A stretch of 64,000 bases of DNA from Chloroflexota bacterium (GCA_028875245.1 JAPPEU010000087.1:62001-126000), one strand, 5' to 3'. Numbered from the stretch's first letter, positions 24,620-33,155 are shown. Program-made: numbers and translations. Notes: generated by a model not told the origin, from the letters alone.

Positions 24620-25860
24620 CGCAACCCCAATTCCTTTCGCGCGATCACCAGGCGCTGGATCTCGCTTGTGCCTTCATAAATCCGCGTGATGCGCGCATCA
24701 CGATAATAACGCTCGAGCGGCATTTCCTTGCTGTAGCCCATGCCGCCATGAATCTGCAGCGCCTCGTCGGTGACATAGGCGGCCGCCTCGCTGCAGAAGA
24801 GTTTCGCCATGCTCGCCTCGCTCGTGTAACGCGTCCCATGCGCCAGCGCCCGCTCCTTGGCGATGACCGCCTGGTAGATGAGAGCCCGTCCCGCCTCAAT
24901 CCGCGTTTTCATATCGGCGATCTTCTGCTGGATCATCTGGTAGCTGCCGATGGCCGCGCCGAAAGCCTGCCGCTCGCGCGCATAAACCAGCGCCGCTTCA
25001 TAGGCCGCTTCCGCGATGCCCAGGGCCTGCGCCGCGATGCCGATGCGCCCGGCGTCCAGCACCGTCATCGCAATCTTGAAGCCCTGGCCGACGCCGCCCA
25101 GCACATTCTCGACCGGGCAAGCGTAATCCTCGAAAATGATCTCGCTGGTGGCGCTGGCGCGGATGCCGAGCTTGGGTTCGGTTTTGCCGCGGATGAAACC
25201 CGGCTGGCTCGCGTCGATGAGAAAAGCCGTGATCTTGCCCTGCTTCTTCCCCCCATCGCTATGGGGTCGCGTAGACACTGACCCGTCAAGGGATCGAAGG
25301 GGGTTGTCGGCCGTCATGGTGAAGAGCACGACGCGATCGGCGAATGGCGCGCTGGTCACCCAACTTTTGCGCCCGTTGATGAGGTAGTGTGTGCCCGCGT
25401 CATTCAACACGGCGCGGCTGGCCATATTGCCGGCGTCGCTGCCCGACATCGGCTCGGTGAGGCTGTATGCGCCGATCGCTTCCCCGCTGGCCACCGGCCT
25501 GATCCACTCGCGCTTCTGCGCCTCCGTGCCGAACCAGAGGATGCCGTTGCAATAAAGCGAGTTGTTGACGCTCAAGATGGTGCTGTGGCTGGCATCGGCT
25601 TTGGCGATCTCGATCATCGTCAAAACATGCGCCAGCGTATCCATGCCAGCGCCGCCGTATGCTTCCGGCATCTCGATACCCATCAAGCCCATCTCACCCA
25701 TCTTGCGCACCGAATCGATGGGGAATTCGCCCGATTCATCATACTCAGCCGCCACCGGGGCGATCTCGCGCTGGGCGAAATCGCGCACGGCCGCCTGCAG
25801 CATCTCGTGCTCTTCCGTCAGCGCCAGGCTCAGCGGGCGTGTCACTTCATCTAATACCAT
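24616..25860 (-). CDS. Acyl-CoA dehydrogenase with an in-frame 18-residue repeat-encoded insertion
   Basis: This 414-residue flavoenzyme has EHEMLQAAVRDFAQREIAP, GMDTLAHVLTMIEIAK, YSLTEPMSGSDAGNM, RQAFGAAIGSYQMIQQKIADM, ALQIHGGMGYSKEMPLER and a catalytic Glu in RIYEGTSEIQRLVIAR near the end. It resembles short/branched-chain and butyryl-CoA dehydrogenases. The ATG at 25860 follows a strong GAGGAAGGA site. After VVLFTMTADN an extra PLRSLDGSVSTRPHSDGG replaces the normal short loop before GKITAFLIDAS. This stretch is encoded exactly by a 54-bp palindrome (25250-25303). The insert sits in the beta-domain loop and keeps the frame, so the enzyme may still be active. Confidence 0.88.
   Translation of the reverse strand: MVLDEVTRPLSLALTEEHEMLQAAVRDFAQREIAPVAAEYDESGEFPIDSVRKMGEMGLMGIEMPEAYGGAGMDTLAHVLTMIEIAKADASHSTILSVNNSLYCNGILWFGTEAQKREWIRPVASGEAIGAYSLTEPMSGSDAGNMASRAVLNDAGTHYLINGRKSWVTSAPFADRVVLFTMTADNPLRSLDGSVSTRPHSDGGKKQGKITAFLIDASQPGFIRGKTEPKLGIRASATSEIIFEDYACPVENVLGGVGQGFKIAMTVLDAGRIGIAAQALGIAEAAYEAALVYARERQAFGAAIGSYQMIQQKIADMKTRIEAGRALIYQAVIAKERALAHGTRYTSEASMAKLFCSEAAAYVTDEALQIHGGMGYSKEMPLERYYRDARITRIYEGTSEIQRLVIARKELGLR
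25250..25303 (+). repeat. 54-bp palindromic repeat inserted in frame in the acyl-CoA dehydrogenase gene
   Basis: Outer arms (25250-25258 and 25295-25303) pair over nine positions with one mismatch. The inner hairpin is GGGTC-gcgtagacact-GACCC (25264-25284). Its core matches the tatD copy (669-692) and the intergenic copy (47064-47083). Its length, 54 bases, equals 18 codons, which is the length of the extra peptide compared with the family. Confidence 0.6.
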
Positions 25861-26019
25861 ACTGTCCTTCCTCTTCAATCGTCGCCAAAGCACTTTCCCC
25901 ATTCAGCCTCTCATTATAACATTCAAACTGACGTACCGGCGCCGCCCCGAATCGGATGGGCGCGTCGATAGCAGGTGTCGCGACCAGTTGCTTGCGTCTG
26001 CGCATCCGCGGTAAAACTC

Positions 26020-26060
26020 CGCTCCCCAAAGCATTGTGGAGGGGCCGGGGGAGGGGTTGG
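26020..26060 (+). repeat. G-rich imperfect palindrome upstream of the epimerase gene
   Basis: Between the divergent acyl-CoA dehydrogenase and mce there is a CTCCGCTCCCC ... GGAGGGGCCGGGGGAGGGG arrangement in which C-rich and G-rich arms face each other. It looks like part of a dispersed intergenic repeat but no second copy is seen in this window. Confidence 0.3.
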
Positions 26061-26091
26061 CAAGATCGAGCGCGCGCGGAAAGTAACGGGC

Positions 26092-26496
26092 ATGACCGAT
26101 ATCAAACTCAACCACCTGGCCATCGTCGTGGACGACATCGACGCGGCGCTGCGTTTCTGGCGCGAAAGCCTCGGCTTAACGCAGGCGGGCGCGGTCAAGT
26201 CCATCCCCGCCGAAGCGGTGGACATCGCCTTTCTCGAGCTGGGCGATGCCCATATCGAACTGATTCAGCCGACCACAGCCGAGGGCGGCGTGGCAAAATA
26301 CCTGGCGAAACGCGGACCGGGCCTACATCATCTCTGCCTCGAAGTGCCTGACCTGGACGCCACACTGAATGAACTGCGCGCGCGCGGCTGCGAGCTCATC
26401 AACGAGACCCCGCGCCAGGGAGATGGCCGCCGTTATGCCTTCATCCATCCCAAGAGCGCCAGCGGCGTTTTGCTCGAGCTCTATGAATCGATCTGA
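26092..26496 (+). CDS. mce: Methylmalonyl-CoA epimerase (VOC family)
   Basis: This 134-residue vicinal-oxygen-chelate protein has the four metal ligands in place: H8 (NHLAIVVDD), E56 (HIELIQP), H79/H80 (GLHHLCLEV) and E129 (LLELYE). A GPGLHH segment and AFIHPKSASGVLLELYE end the fold as in Mce. It interconverts (S)- and (R)-methylmalonyl-CoA in the propionyl-CoA to succinyl-CoA route; the acyl-CoA carboxylase at 47.5-51.2 kb would supply its substrate. The start at 26092 is chosen over 25975, whose extra sequence is repeat-derived. Methylmalonyl-CoA mutase is not in the window. Confidence 0.85.
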   Translation: MTDIKLNHLAIVVDDIDAALRFWRESLGLTQAGAVKSIPAEAVDIAFLELGDAHIELIQPTTAEGGVAKYLAKRGPGLHHLCLEVPDLDATLNELRARGCELINETPRQGDGRRYAFIHPKSASGVLLELYESI

Positions 26497-26518
26497 ATAT
26501 TCACAAATAGGAAGGCAA

Positions 26519-27088
26519 ATGGTGGTGAATCGCATCATTGTTTACAATCAGATTTCGCTTGATGGATTTTTCGCCGGCCCCAATGGCGAGATTGACTGGT
26601 TCGTTCACGACCCCGCAGTGGTCTCGACCGCGCATGACATTTATCGCTCCGATACCTTGCTCTTCGGGCGCGTGACTTACCAGCTATTCGAGAGCTTCTG
26701 GGGCCATGTCGCCGATGACGAGTCCGCCGACCCCGCTTTGCGGGAGGCCGCGCGCGAGCTGGACGGGCTGACTAAACTCGTCGTATCGCGCAGCTTGAGT
26801 GAAACGACCTGGGTCAATTCCAGCCTGCTCGCCGGCGATCTGATTGACGAAACACGCCGGTTGAAAGAGGAAGGCGGCGACATCGCCATCTTCGGCAGCG
26901 GCTCCATCGTCAAGCAGCTCGCCGCGCGCGACCTGATTGACGAATACCTCATCATCGTGACGCCATACATTTGCGGCGCGGGCAAAACAATGTTTGAGGG
27001 CGATCTCCGCGCCCGCTTGCGTTTGCTGAGGTCCTGGGATTTCGAAAGCGGAAATATACTCCTGCACTACGAGAGGCTCGCGCCCTAG
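26519..27088 (+). CDS. RibD C-terminal/dihydrofolate reductase-like protein
   Basis: This 189-residue protein starts NRIIVYNQISLDGFFAGPNGEIDWFVHD, then has LLFGRVTYQLFESFW, TKLVVSRSLSETTW, GDIAIFGSGSIVKQLAARDLIDEYLIIVTP. These are features of the RibD_C/DfrA-like family (YwjB, YyaP) that binds NADPH. The substrate is unknown: these are often stand-alone reductases and not riboflavin enzymes. AGGAAGGCAA precedes the ATG at 26519, which is preferred over the overlapping longer frame from 26369 because that one lies inside mce. Confidence 0.8.
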   Translation: MVVNRIIVYNQISLDGFFAGPNGEIDWFVHDPAVVSTAHDIYRSDTLLFGRVTYQLFESFWGHVADDESADPALREAARELDGLTKLVVSRSLSETTWVNSSLLAGDLIDETRRLKEEGGDIAIFGSGSIVKQLAARDLIDEYLIIVTPYICGAGKTMFEGDLRARLRLLRSWDFESGNILLHYERLAP

Positions 27089-27135
27089 GTTCAGCCTGGC
27101 GCGTATTGTCAGCGATGCAGACGGGCGACAGGCGC

Positions 27136-28485
27136 ATGAGACGATGGCTCGCCCTTCTAATCGTTCTGCTTGTTATCGGTATGTCGCTGTCGCAGGACGA
27201 TGCCTGCCCGGCGCTGCAGAATGAAGCGCTGGCGAGCCTCACAGAACTTTGCGCGGCGCAGGAAGCGGGAACGCTCTGCCTGGGTCACGACACCGTAACA
27301 CCCGTCTTGCGGGGGCGGGCTGAAGCCGTCGGCCGATTCAATGAACCTGGCGACGCCATCGCCATCGATGCCATCGACTGGCTCAGCGTCAGCAGTGAAG
27401 ACCGGACCTGGGGCTTGGCGCGCGCGCTTTTTCCCGCTTATGCCGAAGACAGCCTGGAAGCGCGGGATGCCGCTCTGCTCGCCGTCGGCAATGTGGCGCT
27501 GTTTTTTCCCAAAGCTGCCGAGCGGCCGGAGACGCTCTCCGAAGTCAAAGTGGCCGCCGCCCGAGGGGCGAATCTCCGCGCCCGGCCCAGCACCGCGGCG
27601 CCTGTCATCGCCAAGCTGGCCCTCAGCCGGGAGCTGGGCGCCATCGGCCGCAGCGCAAATGGGAACTGGCTGTTAATTTATGCGACGCCGGAGCTGCGCG
27701 GCTGGATCAGCCGGTCGGTAGTTTCCGCGCCGTTGGTGGATTTGCCCGCCCTGCCCGCCGATGCCGATGCGGCGCCGCTATGGCTGCCTTGGCAGCGCTT
27801 CGATTTCCACAGCGGCATGGGCGACGCGCCCTGCCCGGTAGCGCCAGCCAGCGGCATCCTCTTGCAAACGCCGAAATTGAGCCCGCCGCGCCACTTTCAG
27901 ATCAACGGCGCCCGCATTGCGCTGAGCGGCACAGCCTGGCTGCAAGCCCAGGTCAGCCGCGGCATGCTGCTGCATGTCATTGACGGCCGCTCCCAAGTCG
28001 CGACGGACGTTGGCGCGCAAAACGTCCGCAGCGGCAAATACACAGCAATCGCCTTGAACAGGAATGACAACGGCGAGCTCGTCCCGGTTGGCGCGCCGGC
28101 GGCTCCGCAAGCATACGATTATCACGCGCTCACCGTCCTGCCCGTCGCTGCGCTGCCAAGCCCGGCCAAAGTCGGCCTGGATGTCTACACGGTGGCGGAA
28201 CCGGCACCCGCGGGCGGGGGCAGCCCCTTGGAAGCGCTACCGGCTGACGCGCCTTGCAAATTTTCCGCCCTGCTGGCCGGCGCGAATGTCCGCTCGCGCC
28301 CGGACCCGAATGCGCCGGTCATCGCCGTCATGGCTTACCGCGAAAGCGCCGAACCCTTGGCGCGCGGCATCGGCGTCGACAGGCTGCCCTGGTGGAAGCT
28401 GAGCGATCGCATCTGGGTCCGCGTTGACGCCACCGTCGCCGGCGGCAATTGCAATGCCCTCCCCCTGATCAAAGCCGATTCCTAA
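27136..28485 (+). CDS. Exported protein with two bacterial SH3 domains
   Basis: This 449-residue protein has a signal peptide (MRRWLALLIVLLVIGMSLS, cleavage probably before QDDACP). Two SH3b-like domains lie at about 140-205 (ANLRARPSTAAPVIAKL ... GWISRSVV) and 375-440 (ANVRSRPDPNAPVIAVM ... IWVRVD). The middle region has no family I recognise. SH3b domains usually bind wall or surface polymers. Starts at 27115 (ATG) and 27106 (TTG) are alternatives, but neither has a clear ribosome binding site. It stands alone just upstream of the copper operon promoter. Confidence 0.65.
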   Translation: MRRWLALLIVLLVIGMSLSQDDACPALQNEALASLTELCAAQEAGTLCLGHDTVTPVLRGRAEAVGRFNEPGDAIAIDAIDWLSVSSEDRTWGLARALFPAYAEDSLEARDAALLAVGNVALFFPKAAERPETLSEVKVAAARGANLRARPSTAAPVIAKLALSRELGAIGRSANGNWLLIYATPELRGWISRSVVSAPLVDLPALPADADAAPLWLPWQRFDFHSGMGDAPCPVAPASGILLQTPKLSPPRHFQINGARIALSGTAWLQAQVSRGMLLHVIDGRSQVATDVGAQNVRSGKYTAIALNRNDNGELVPVGAPAAPQAYDYHALTVLPVAALPSPAKVGLDVYTVAEPAPAGGGSPLEALPADAPCKFSALLAGANVRSRPDPNAPVIAVMAYRESAEPLARGIGVDRLPWWKLSDRIWVRVDATVAGGNCNALPLIKADS

Positions 28486-28504
28486 GGGCAAGCTCGACAG
28501 TGTC

Positions 28505-28534
28505 TTGACGCTGCGCAATGGGTTCCGCTACAAT
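28505..28534 (+). promoter_or_regulatory. Promoter of the csoR-copA operon
   Basis: TTGACG (28505-28510) and TACAAT (28529-28534) are spaced by 18 bases, directly upstream of an AT-flanked G-run that resembles CsoR-family operators. The csoR ATG follows at 28570. Confidence 0.6.
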
Positions 28535-28535
28535 A

Positions 28536-28556
28536 TACATATAGGGGTATAGGTAT
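28536..28556 (+). promoter_or_regulatory. Candidate CsoR-family operator
   Basis: ATATAGGGGTATAGGTAT lies right after the -10 box. CsoR-type operators have a G/C-run flanked by AT and inverted (ATAGGGGTAT half site). Its position at the start of transcription fits repression that is lifted by copper. Contact bases are inferred, not tested. Confidence 0.5.
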
Positions 28557-28569
28557 CAGAGACAATTCT

Positions 28570-28869
28570 ATGTCAGAAGAACTGTTCGCTCAAGCGCATA
28601 TCCAGCGCGCCGACTACAACCGCAAGACGATCAATCGCATCCGCAGGATCCAGGGGCAATTGAGCGCCCTCGAAGAAATGATAAGCGCTGACGATGGCAG
28701 CTGTGAAGATCGCGTCTTGCGCGCCCGCACCATCGAAAAAGGCATGACCAGCTTGATTAATCACCTTTTCGACTGTTATATCGAAAACACGCTGGCGCAG
28801 GAAATGAGCCGGGACCCGGGGCGCGCCCTCAACGATATGCAGAAGATTCTCAAGTTGATCAACAGTTAA
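28570..28869 (+). CDS. csoR: CsoR-type metal-sensing transcriptional repressor
   Basis: This 99-residue all-helical protein has the CsoR/RcnR DUF156 fold: NRIRRIQGQLSALEEMI. It carries the Cu(I) ligands C45 (DGSCED), H65 and C69 (NHLFDC, HxxxC), the C-H-C pattern of copper sensors. FrmR-type formaldehyde sensors and RcnR have a different ligand set, so a copper sensor is most likely. It lies 14 bases before copA and downstream of a promoter with a matching operator, so it likely autoregulates and controls copA. Confidence 0.85.
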   Translation: MSEELFAQAHIQRADYNRKTINRIRRIQGQLSALEEMISADDGSCEDRVLRARTIEKGMTSLINHLFDCYIENTLAQEMSRDPGRALNDMQKILKLINS

Positions 28870-28883
28870 GGAGCGCGGTTTTC

Positions 28884-31337
28884 ATGGCGACCAAAGAAAT
28901 CATCCTGCCGGTCACCGGCATGACCTGCGCCATGTGCGTCAAAAATGTCGAGCGCAGCCTGAAACGCGCCGACGGCGTCGCCGGCGTCAGCGTCAACCTG
29001 GCGACCGAGCAAGCCAAGGTGCAATACGATGACGGCGCTATCAAGACCGGCGATCTGGTCGCGCGGCTGGAGAAAGCCGGCTACGGCGTGGCCGCGGCGC
29101 GGATCGACCTGCCAATCACCGGCATGACCTGCGCCATGTGCCAGAAAAACGTGGCGCGCGCGCTCAACCGCAGCGACGGCGTCCTCAGCGCATCGGTCAA
29201 CCTTGCCAGCGAACGAGCGAATGTGAGCTACTTGCCCGGCGTGACGCGCCGCCGTGACCTGGTCGCCGCCGTTGAGCGCGCCGGCTATGGGGTCATCGAC
29301 ACATCCGCCCTCGACGCGCCCGCCGACGCCGAAGCGGCCGCCCGTCAAGCCGAGATCGACCGCCAGACGCGCCTGGTCAAAATCGGCGCCGCCTTCACCA
29401 TCCCGCTGACCATCCTGAGCATGACCCGCCACTTCCTGCACCAGAGTCCTTTCTTGATGGACAACTTCGCTTTCCTGGCGGCCGACATCTGGCTCCTGGT
29501 CTTCGGCGCCTTGGCGACGCCGGTCGTCCTGCTGCTGGGGCGGCAATACCTGAGCGGCGCGCTCAAATCCCTGCGCAACGGCAGCGCCAATATGGATGTG
29601 CTGGTCGCGATGGGTTCATCCGCCGCCTACATCTACGGCATCATCGTCCTCTTGGGCATCGCGTTCAACTTCTCCGATGTGGTTGGAAAATCCGATTATT
29701 TCGAATCGGCCGCCGTCATCCTCACGCTGATCACGCTCGGGAAATTGCTCGAAGCGCGCGCCAAAGGCCGCACCAGCGCCGCCATCAAGAAGCTGATGGG
29801 CCTGGCGCCGCAGACCGCGACGCTGCTCAGCGACGGCAAAGAAAAACTGATCCCCATCGACGATGTCGCGCCGGGCGATCTGCTGTTGGTCAAGCCGGGC
29901 GAGCGCATCCCGGTGGATGCCATCGTGACCGATGGGCGCTCCGCCGTCGACGAATCCATGCTCACCGGCGAGAGCCTGCCGGTCGATAAAGGCGTCGCCG
30001 CGGAAGTCTACGGCGGCGCCATCAATCAGCAAGGCCGGCTGGTCATCGAAGCGCAGCGCGTCGGCCGCGACACTGTCCTGGCGCAGATCATCCGCCTGGT
30101 CGAAGGGGCGCAGGCCAGCAGAGCGCCCATTCAAGCAGTCGCCGATCGGGTGGCCTCGATCTTCGTGCCGGCGGTCATCGCGCTCGCGCTGATCACACTG
30201 GTCGGCTGGCTCACGATTGGCGGCGCTTCCATCCCCCAAGCGGTTCTCACCATGATCGCCGTGCTCGTCATCGCCTGCCCCTGCGCCCTCGGCCTGGCGA
30301 CGCCAACCGCCATCATGGTCGGGACGGGACGCGGCGCCGAAGCCGGCATCCTCTTCCGCAGCAGCGAAGCCCTGGAGCGCGCCGCAGCCCTGACGACCCT
30401 CCTGCTCGATAAGACCGGCACCATCACGCAAGGGACGCCGACTGTGATTGACGTAATCGCCGCGGACGGCGTCAGCGCGCGCGAAGTCCTCCAAACCAGC
30501 GCCTCGGCAGAAGCCGCCAGCGAACATCCGCTGGCCCTGGCCGTGCTGGCGGAAGCTAAAGCGCAAGGCATCAATCCCCGGCCCCTGGAGTCATTCGAAG
30601 CCATCCCGGGTCAAGGCATCCGCGCCACAATTGACGGCGCTGAAACCCTCGTCGGCAGCCCGCGCTTCATCGCCGCGCGCGGCATCGACATCAGCCCGCT
30701 CGCCGACCCGATCGCGCAGCGGCAAAGCCAAGGTCACTCCGTCATCGTGGCGGCTGTCGATGGGAAGCTCATGGGCGCGCTGGCCATCGGCGATTCGCTC
30801 AAACCCTCGTCCCTGCCCGCCATACGCGCGCTGCGTGAGCGTGGCCTGCGCCTCGCGCTGATCACCGGGGACAACCGGGGCACAGCCGAAGCGGTCGCCC
30901 GCGCGGCCGGCATCGATAGCGTCATGGCCGAGGTGCTGCCGGCGGACAAAGCCGACGCGGTGGTGCAGCTGCAAGCGGAAGGCGCGGTTGTCGGCATGGT
31001 CGGCGATGGCATCAACGACGCGCCGGCGCTGGCCAGCGCCCATGTCGGCTTCGCCATCGGGGGAGGGACCGACATCGCCATCGAAGCGGGCGACATCACC
31101 CTCGTCGGCGGCGACTTGGGGGCGCTCGTGGGGGCGCTCGACCTCAGCAAAGCGACCCTGCGCGCGATCCATCAGAACCTCTTCTGGGCCTTCATCTACA
31201 ACATCGTGCTGATTCCGGTGGCGATGCTGGGCGGCCTGCTGCCCATGTTCGCGGCGGCGGCGATGGCTTTCTCGAGCGTGTTCGTGGTGAGTAATTCGCT
31301 GCGGCTGCGGGGGCGGGGGATGACTCCTAACCGCTAG
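28884..31337 (+). CDS. copA: Copper-exporting P1B-type ATPase with two N-terminal HMA domains
   Basis: This 817-residue ATPase has GMTCAMC in both heavy-metal domains (C15/C18 and C83/C86). Eight membrane helices begin near residue 160, and the transmembrane CPC is at 465-467 (IACPCALGLATP). The phosphorylation DKTGTITQG starts at D509, and GDGINDAPALA is in the hinge. It pumps Cu(I) out of the cytoplasm. It is 14 bases after csoR, so a two-gene copper-responsive operon. The upstream ribosome binding site is AAGGAGCG. The CPC and twin MTCxxC motifs exclude a zinc or cobalt pump with good confidence. Confidence 0.93.
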   Translation: MATKEIILPVTGMTCAMCVKNVERSLKRADGVAGVSVNLATEQAKVQYDDGAIKTGDLVARLEKAGYGVAAARIDLPITGMTCAMCQKNVARALNRSDGVLSASVNLASERANVSYLPGVTRRRDLVAAVERAGYGVIDTSALDAPADAEAAARQAEIDRQTRLVKIGAAFTIPLTILSMTRHFLHQSPFLMDNFAFLAADIWLLVFGALATPVVLLLGRQYLSGALKSLRNGSANMDVLVAMGSSAAYIYGIIVLLGIAFNFSDVVGKSDYFESAAVILTLITLGKLLEARAKGRTSAAIKKLMGLAPQTATLLSDGKEKLIPIDDVAPGDLLLVKPGERIPVDAIVTDGRSAVDESMLTGESLPVDKGVAAEVYGGAINQQGRLVIEAQRVGRDTVLAQIIRLVEGAQASRAPIQAVADRVASIFVPAVIALALITLVGWLTIGGASIPQAVLTMIAVLVIACPCALGLATPTAIMVGTGRGAEAGILFRSSEALERAAALTTLLLDKTGTITQGTPTVIDVIAADGVSAREVLQTSASAEAASEHPLALAVLAEAKAQGINPRPLESFEAIPGQGIRATIDGAETLVGSPRFIAARGIDISPLADPIAQRQSQGHSVIVAAVDGKLMGALAIGDSLKPSSLPAIRALRERGLRLALITGDNRGTAEAVARAAGIDSVMAEVLPADKADAVVQLQAEGAVVGMVGDGINDAPALASAHVGFAIGGGTDIAIEAGDITLVGGDLGALVGALDLSKATLRAIHQNLFWAFIYNIVLIPVAMLGGLLPMFAAAAMAFSSVFVVSNSLRLRGRGMTPNR

Positions 31338-31396
31338 AATTGGGTCAAGTCCGCGACGCGTTGCAATAAAATTTCGTAAGAGTTTCTGTCAATCGC

Positions 31397-31424
31397 TTTA
31401 CGTCATCTCGTTCCATAGTATAGT
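31397..31424 (+). promoter_or_regulatory. Candidate promoter of the CD-NTase/Cap15 operon
   Basis: TTTACG (31397-31402) and TATAGT (31419-31424) are spaced by 16 bases. The transcript would start near 31431 and read into the cyclase gene at 31463. The region is AT-rich compared with its surroundings. Confidence 0.4.
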
Positions 31425-31462
31425 GAAGACTGTGGATTTATCTAACTCTCAAGGTCAATGGA

Positions 31463-32374
31463 ATGCCAATCCCAGATTCTCAACTTCTTAGGTGGTCTAA
31501 TCAAGGTGCGACACAGCAGTCGCAGAACACATACGCGTCGATCAGGTACGCTCTGAGCAGTTCGTTTCATGTGAGCGGAAAGCCATTCGACATTTATCTT
31601 CAGGGGTCCTACGCGAACGCTACGAATATACGAGCTGACAGCGACGTAGATATCGTCGCTGAACTCACTTCCTCGGAGTGGAACAACCTCCATGCGTTTC
31701 CTGCGTACCAGCGCTCCTCGCAAGAAAGCTCCGGTAAGTCTGCGGAAGAAACCTGGCGCGAATTCCGTGAAAGCGTCATATCCGCGTTGACGGCACACTA
31801 CGGAGCGGGTGTTATAGAAGCTAAGAATCGCTGTGTTCGCGTCAGAGGTAACAATAGCCGATTGCAGGCGGATGTCGTAGTTTGTCTAACTTATCGTCAC
31901 TATACCCGCTATCACTCAGCGTATGACAAGAAGTCCGGGCTGGGCATCACGTTCATTGATTTGGAAACGAATAGGTGGATCGACAATTTTCCGAAGCTGC
32001 ACCGCGATAATGGCAGCGCGAAGAATCAATACACTCGAACTCGAGAGAACTACAAACCGACTATTCGGATGTTCAAGAACGCGCGAAACAGGCTTATAGA
32101 CCGAGGACAACTCTCTCAATCAACTGCCCCGTCCTATTTTGTCGAAAGTCTACTCTACAATGTACCTGATCCGCAGTTTCAGGCAACCCGCCAAGCAAGA
32201 TATCAAGGAATCCTGTCCTGGCTGGATCAGAAGCTGGCAACGAACGCGGCCCAGACTTTTGAGTGTCAGAATGAACAGGACACGCTCTTTGGCACTCAAA
32301 CTACACAGTGGAATCCTGATGACGCACGTATGCTCGTACGCGGGCTCCAAAACCTTTGGCAGACTTACCGATAA
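31463..32374 (+). CDS. CBASS CD-NTase (cGAS/DncV-like nucleotidyltransferase)
   Basis: This 303-residue protein has the polymerase-beta-like catalytic core LQGSYANATNIRADSDVDIV: G48-S49 followed by catalytic D61 and D63, and a third acid at D137 in LQADVVV. The N-terminal MPIPDSQLLRWSNQGA block also matches the bacterial CD-NTase families that make cyclic oligonucleotide messengers on phage infection. Codon and base composition are more AT-rich than the neighbours. Its stop overlaps the ATG of the next gene (TAATG), so enzyme and effector are coupled. No Cap2/Cap3 or HORMA/TRIP13 genes follow, so this is a minimal two-gene type. The cyclase clade and nucleotide product cannot be read here. 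Confidence 0.85.
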   Translation: MPIPDSQLLRWSNQGATQQSQNTYASIRYALSSSFHVSGKPFDIYLQGSYANATNIRADSDVDIVAELTSSEWNNLHAFPAYQRSSQESSGKSAEETWREFRESVISALTAHYGAGVIEAKNRCVRVRGNNSRLQADVVVCLTYRHYTRYHSAYDKKSGLGITFIDLETNRWIDNFPKLHRDNGSAKNQYTRTRENYKPTIRMFKNARNRLIDRGQLSQSTAPSYFVESLLYNVPDPQFQATRQARYQGILSWLDQKLATNAAQTFECQNEQDTLFGTQTTQWNPDDARMLVRGLQNLWQTYR

Positions 32375-32988
32375 TGCACGAGTACTCATACAATTCTGAT
32401 GAGCGACGAAGATGGACAGTGTGGTTATTTCGTTCAAGCATCGTATTGACAGGTGCAATCAATCTAGCCATTGCAATGACGCACGAGCAGAATAACCTGA
32501 TTCTTGTAGCTCAGCCGCCAACCGTCATGAGTGTTTTTGCACTCGCAAATCGATTGTTCCTGCGTAGGCTGTGGCGCTGGCGTTGTGCGCAATGGCTAGG
32601 AGTGGTAAGTGTGCCCGACTTGAACGGCAATTGGACTGGACACTACATATCTTCGTATCACAACGAGGCGGGCATAGAATTGGAGGAAGCTGAGAAGAAG
32701 CCAGTGAAAGTGACAATTTCACAGACTTGGGAGCGCATATCAATTGACTGGGAAGCAGATAACTCTAGCTCCAAAAGCTATGTCGCATCAATAATCCGGC
32801 ATAGTGATACGAGTTATGTTCTTCACTATGAATACGCCAACAGGCGGAAATCACTTGTTTCTCCAACACAGGTTTCACATGATGGAACGGTTGGATTGAA
32901 AATCAGCAAGGACTTGCTTGAAGGAGATTACTTTACAAATGCGAATCCTCCAACGCACGGACGGATTCGACTCGAACGGAAACCATAG
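32374..32988 (+). CDS. Cap15-like CBASS effector (two membrane helices plus beta-barrel)
   Basis: This 204-residue protein has two N-terminal hydrophobic helices (about 14-35 and 42-63), then a basic segment and a beta-rich domain (about 82-204). The domain starts VPDLNGNWTGHY and contains KVTISQTWERISIDW, YVLHYEYANR and GRIRLERK. Two helices followed by an eight-strand barrel that opens with xLNGxWxG is the Cap15 (SMODS-associated 2TM-beta) architecture. Known Cap15 proteins bind a cyclic dinucleotide in the barrel and disrupt the inner membrane. The coupled cyclase upstream supports this. ATG at 32374 is preferred to TTG at 32356. Confidence 0.78.
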   Translation: MHEYSYNSDERRRWTVWLFRSSIVLTGAINLAIAMTHEQNNLILVAQPPTVMSVFALANRLFLRRLWRWRCAQWLGVVSVPDLNGNWTGHYISSYHNEAGIELEEAEKKPVKVTISQTWERISIDWEADNSSSKSYVASIIRHSDTSYVLHYEYANRRKSLVSPTQVSHDGTVGLKISKDLLEGDYFTNANPPTHGRIRLERKP

Positions 32989-33041
32989 TTGATTTGTGCT
33001 GTTCCGGTGCAAAAGGCCTCGAAGCATTGGACCGCCAACCG

Positions 33042-33155
33042 CTCAACCCTCCACATGCCACCCATTTGACGCTGTTCCTGAATCCCGCCCCTCAACATCC
33101 ACATGTCCCTCTCGGTGTCCTCATCAAAACTCACCGTCCTCGGTGGTAAAAGAAA
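33042..33155 (+). repeat. Left copy of a ~113-bp diverged direct repeat flanking the MTase-HNH gene
   Basis: This block and 34678-34790 share recognisable segments in the same order: a ctcaaccctcc / ctcacccctcc start, cctgaatcccgcc / cctgaaacccgcc, and ctcggtggtaaa at the end. Identity by eye is roughly 70%. The two copies bracket one gene only. Confidence 0.55.
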
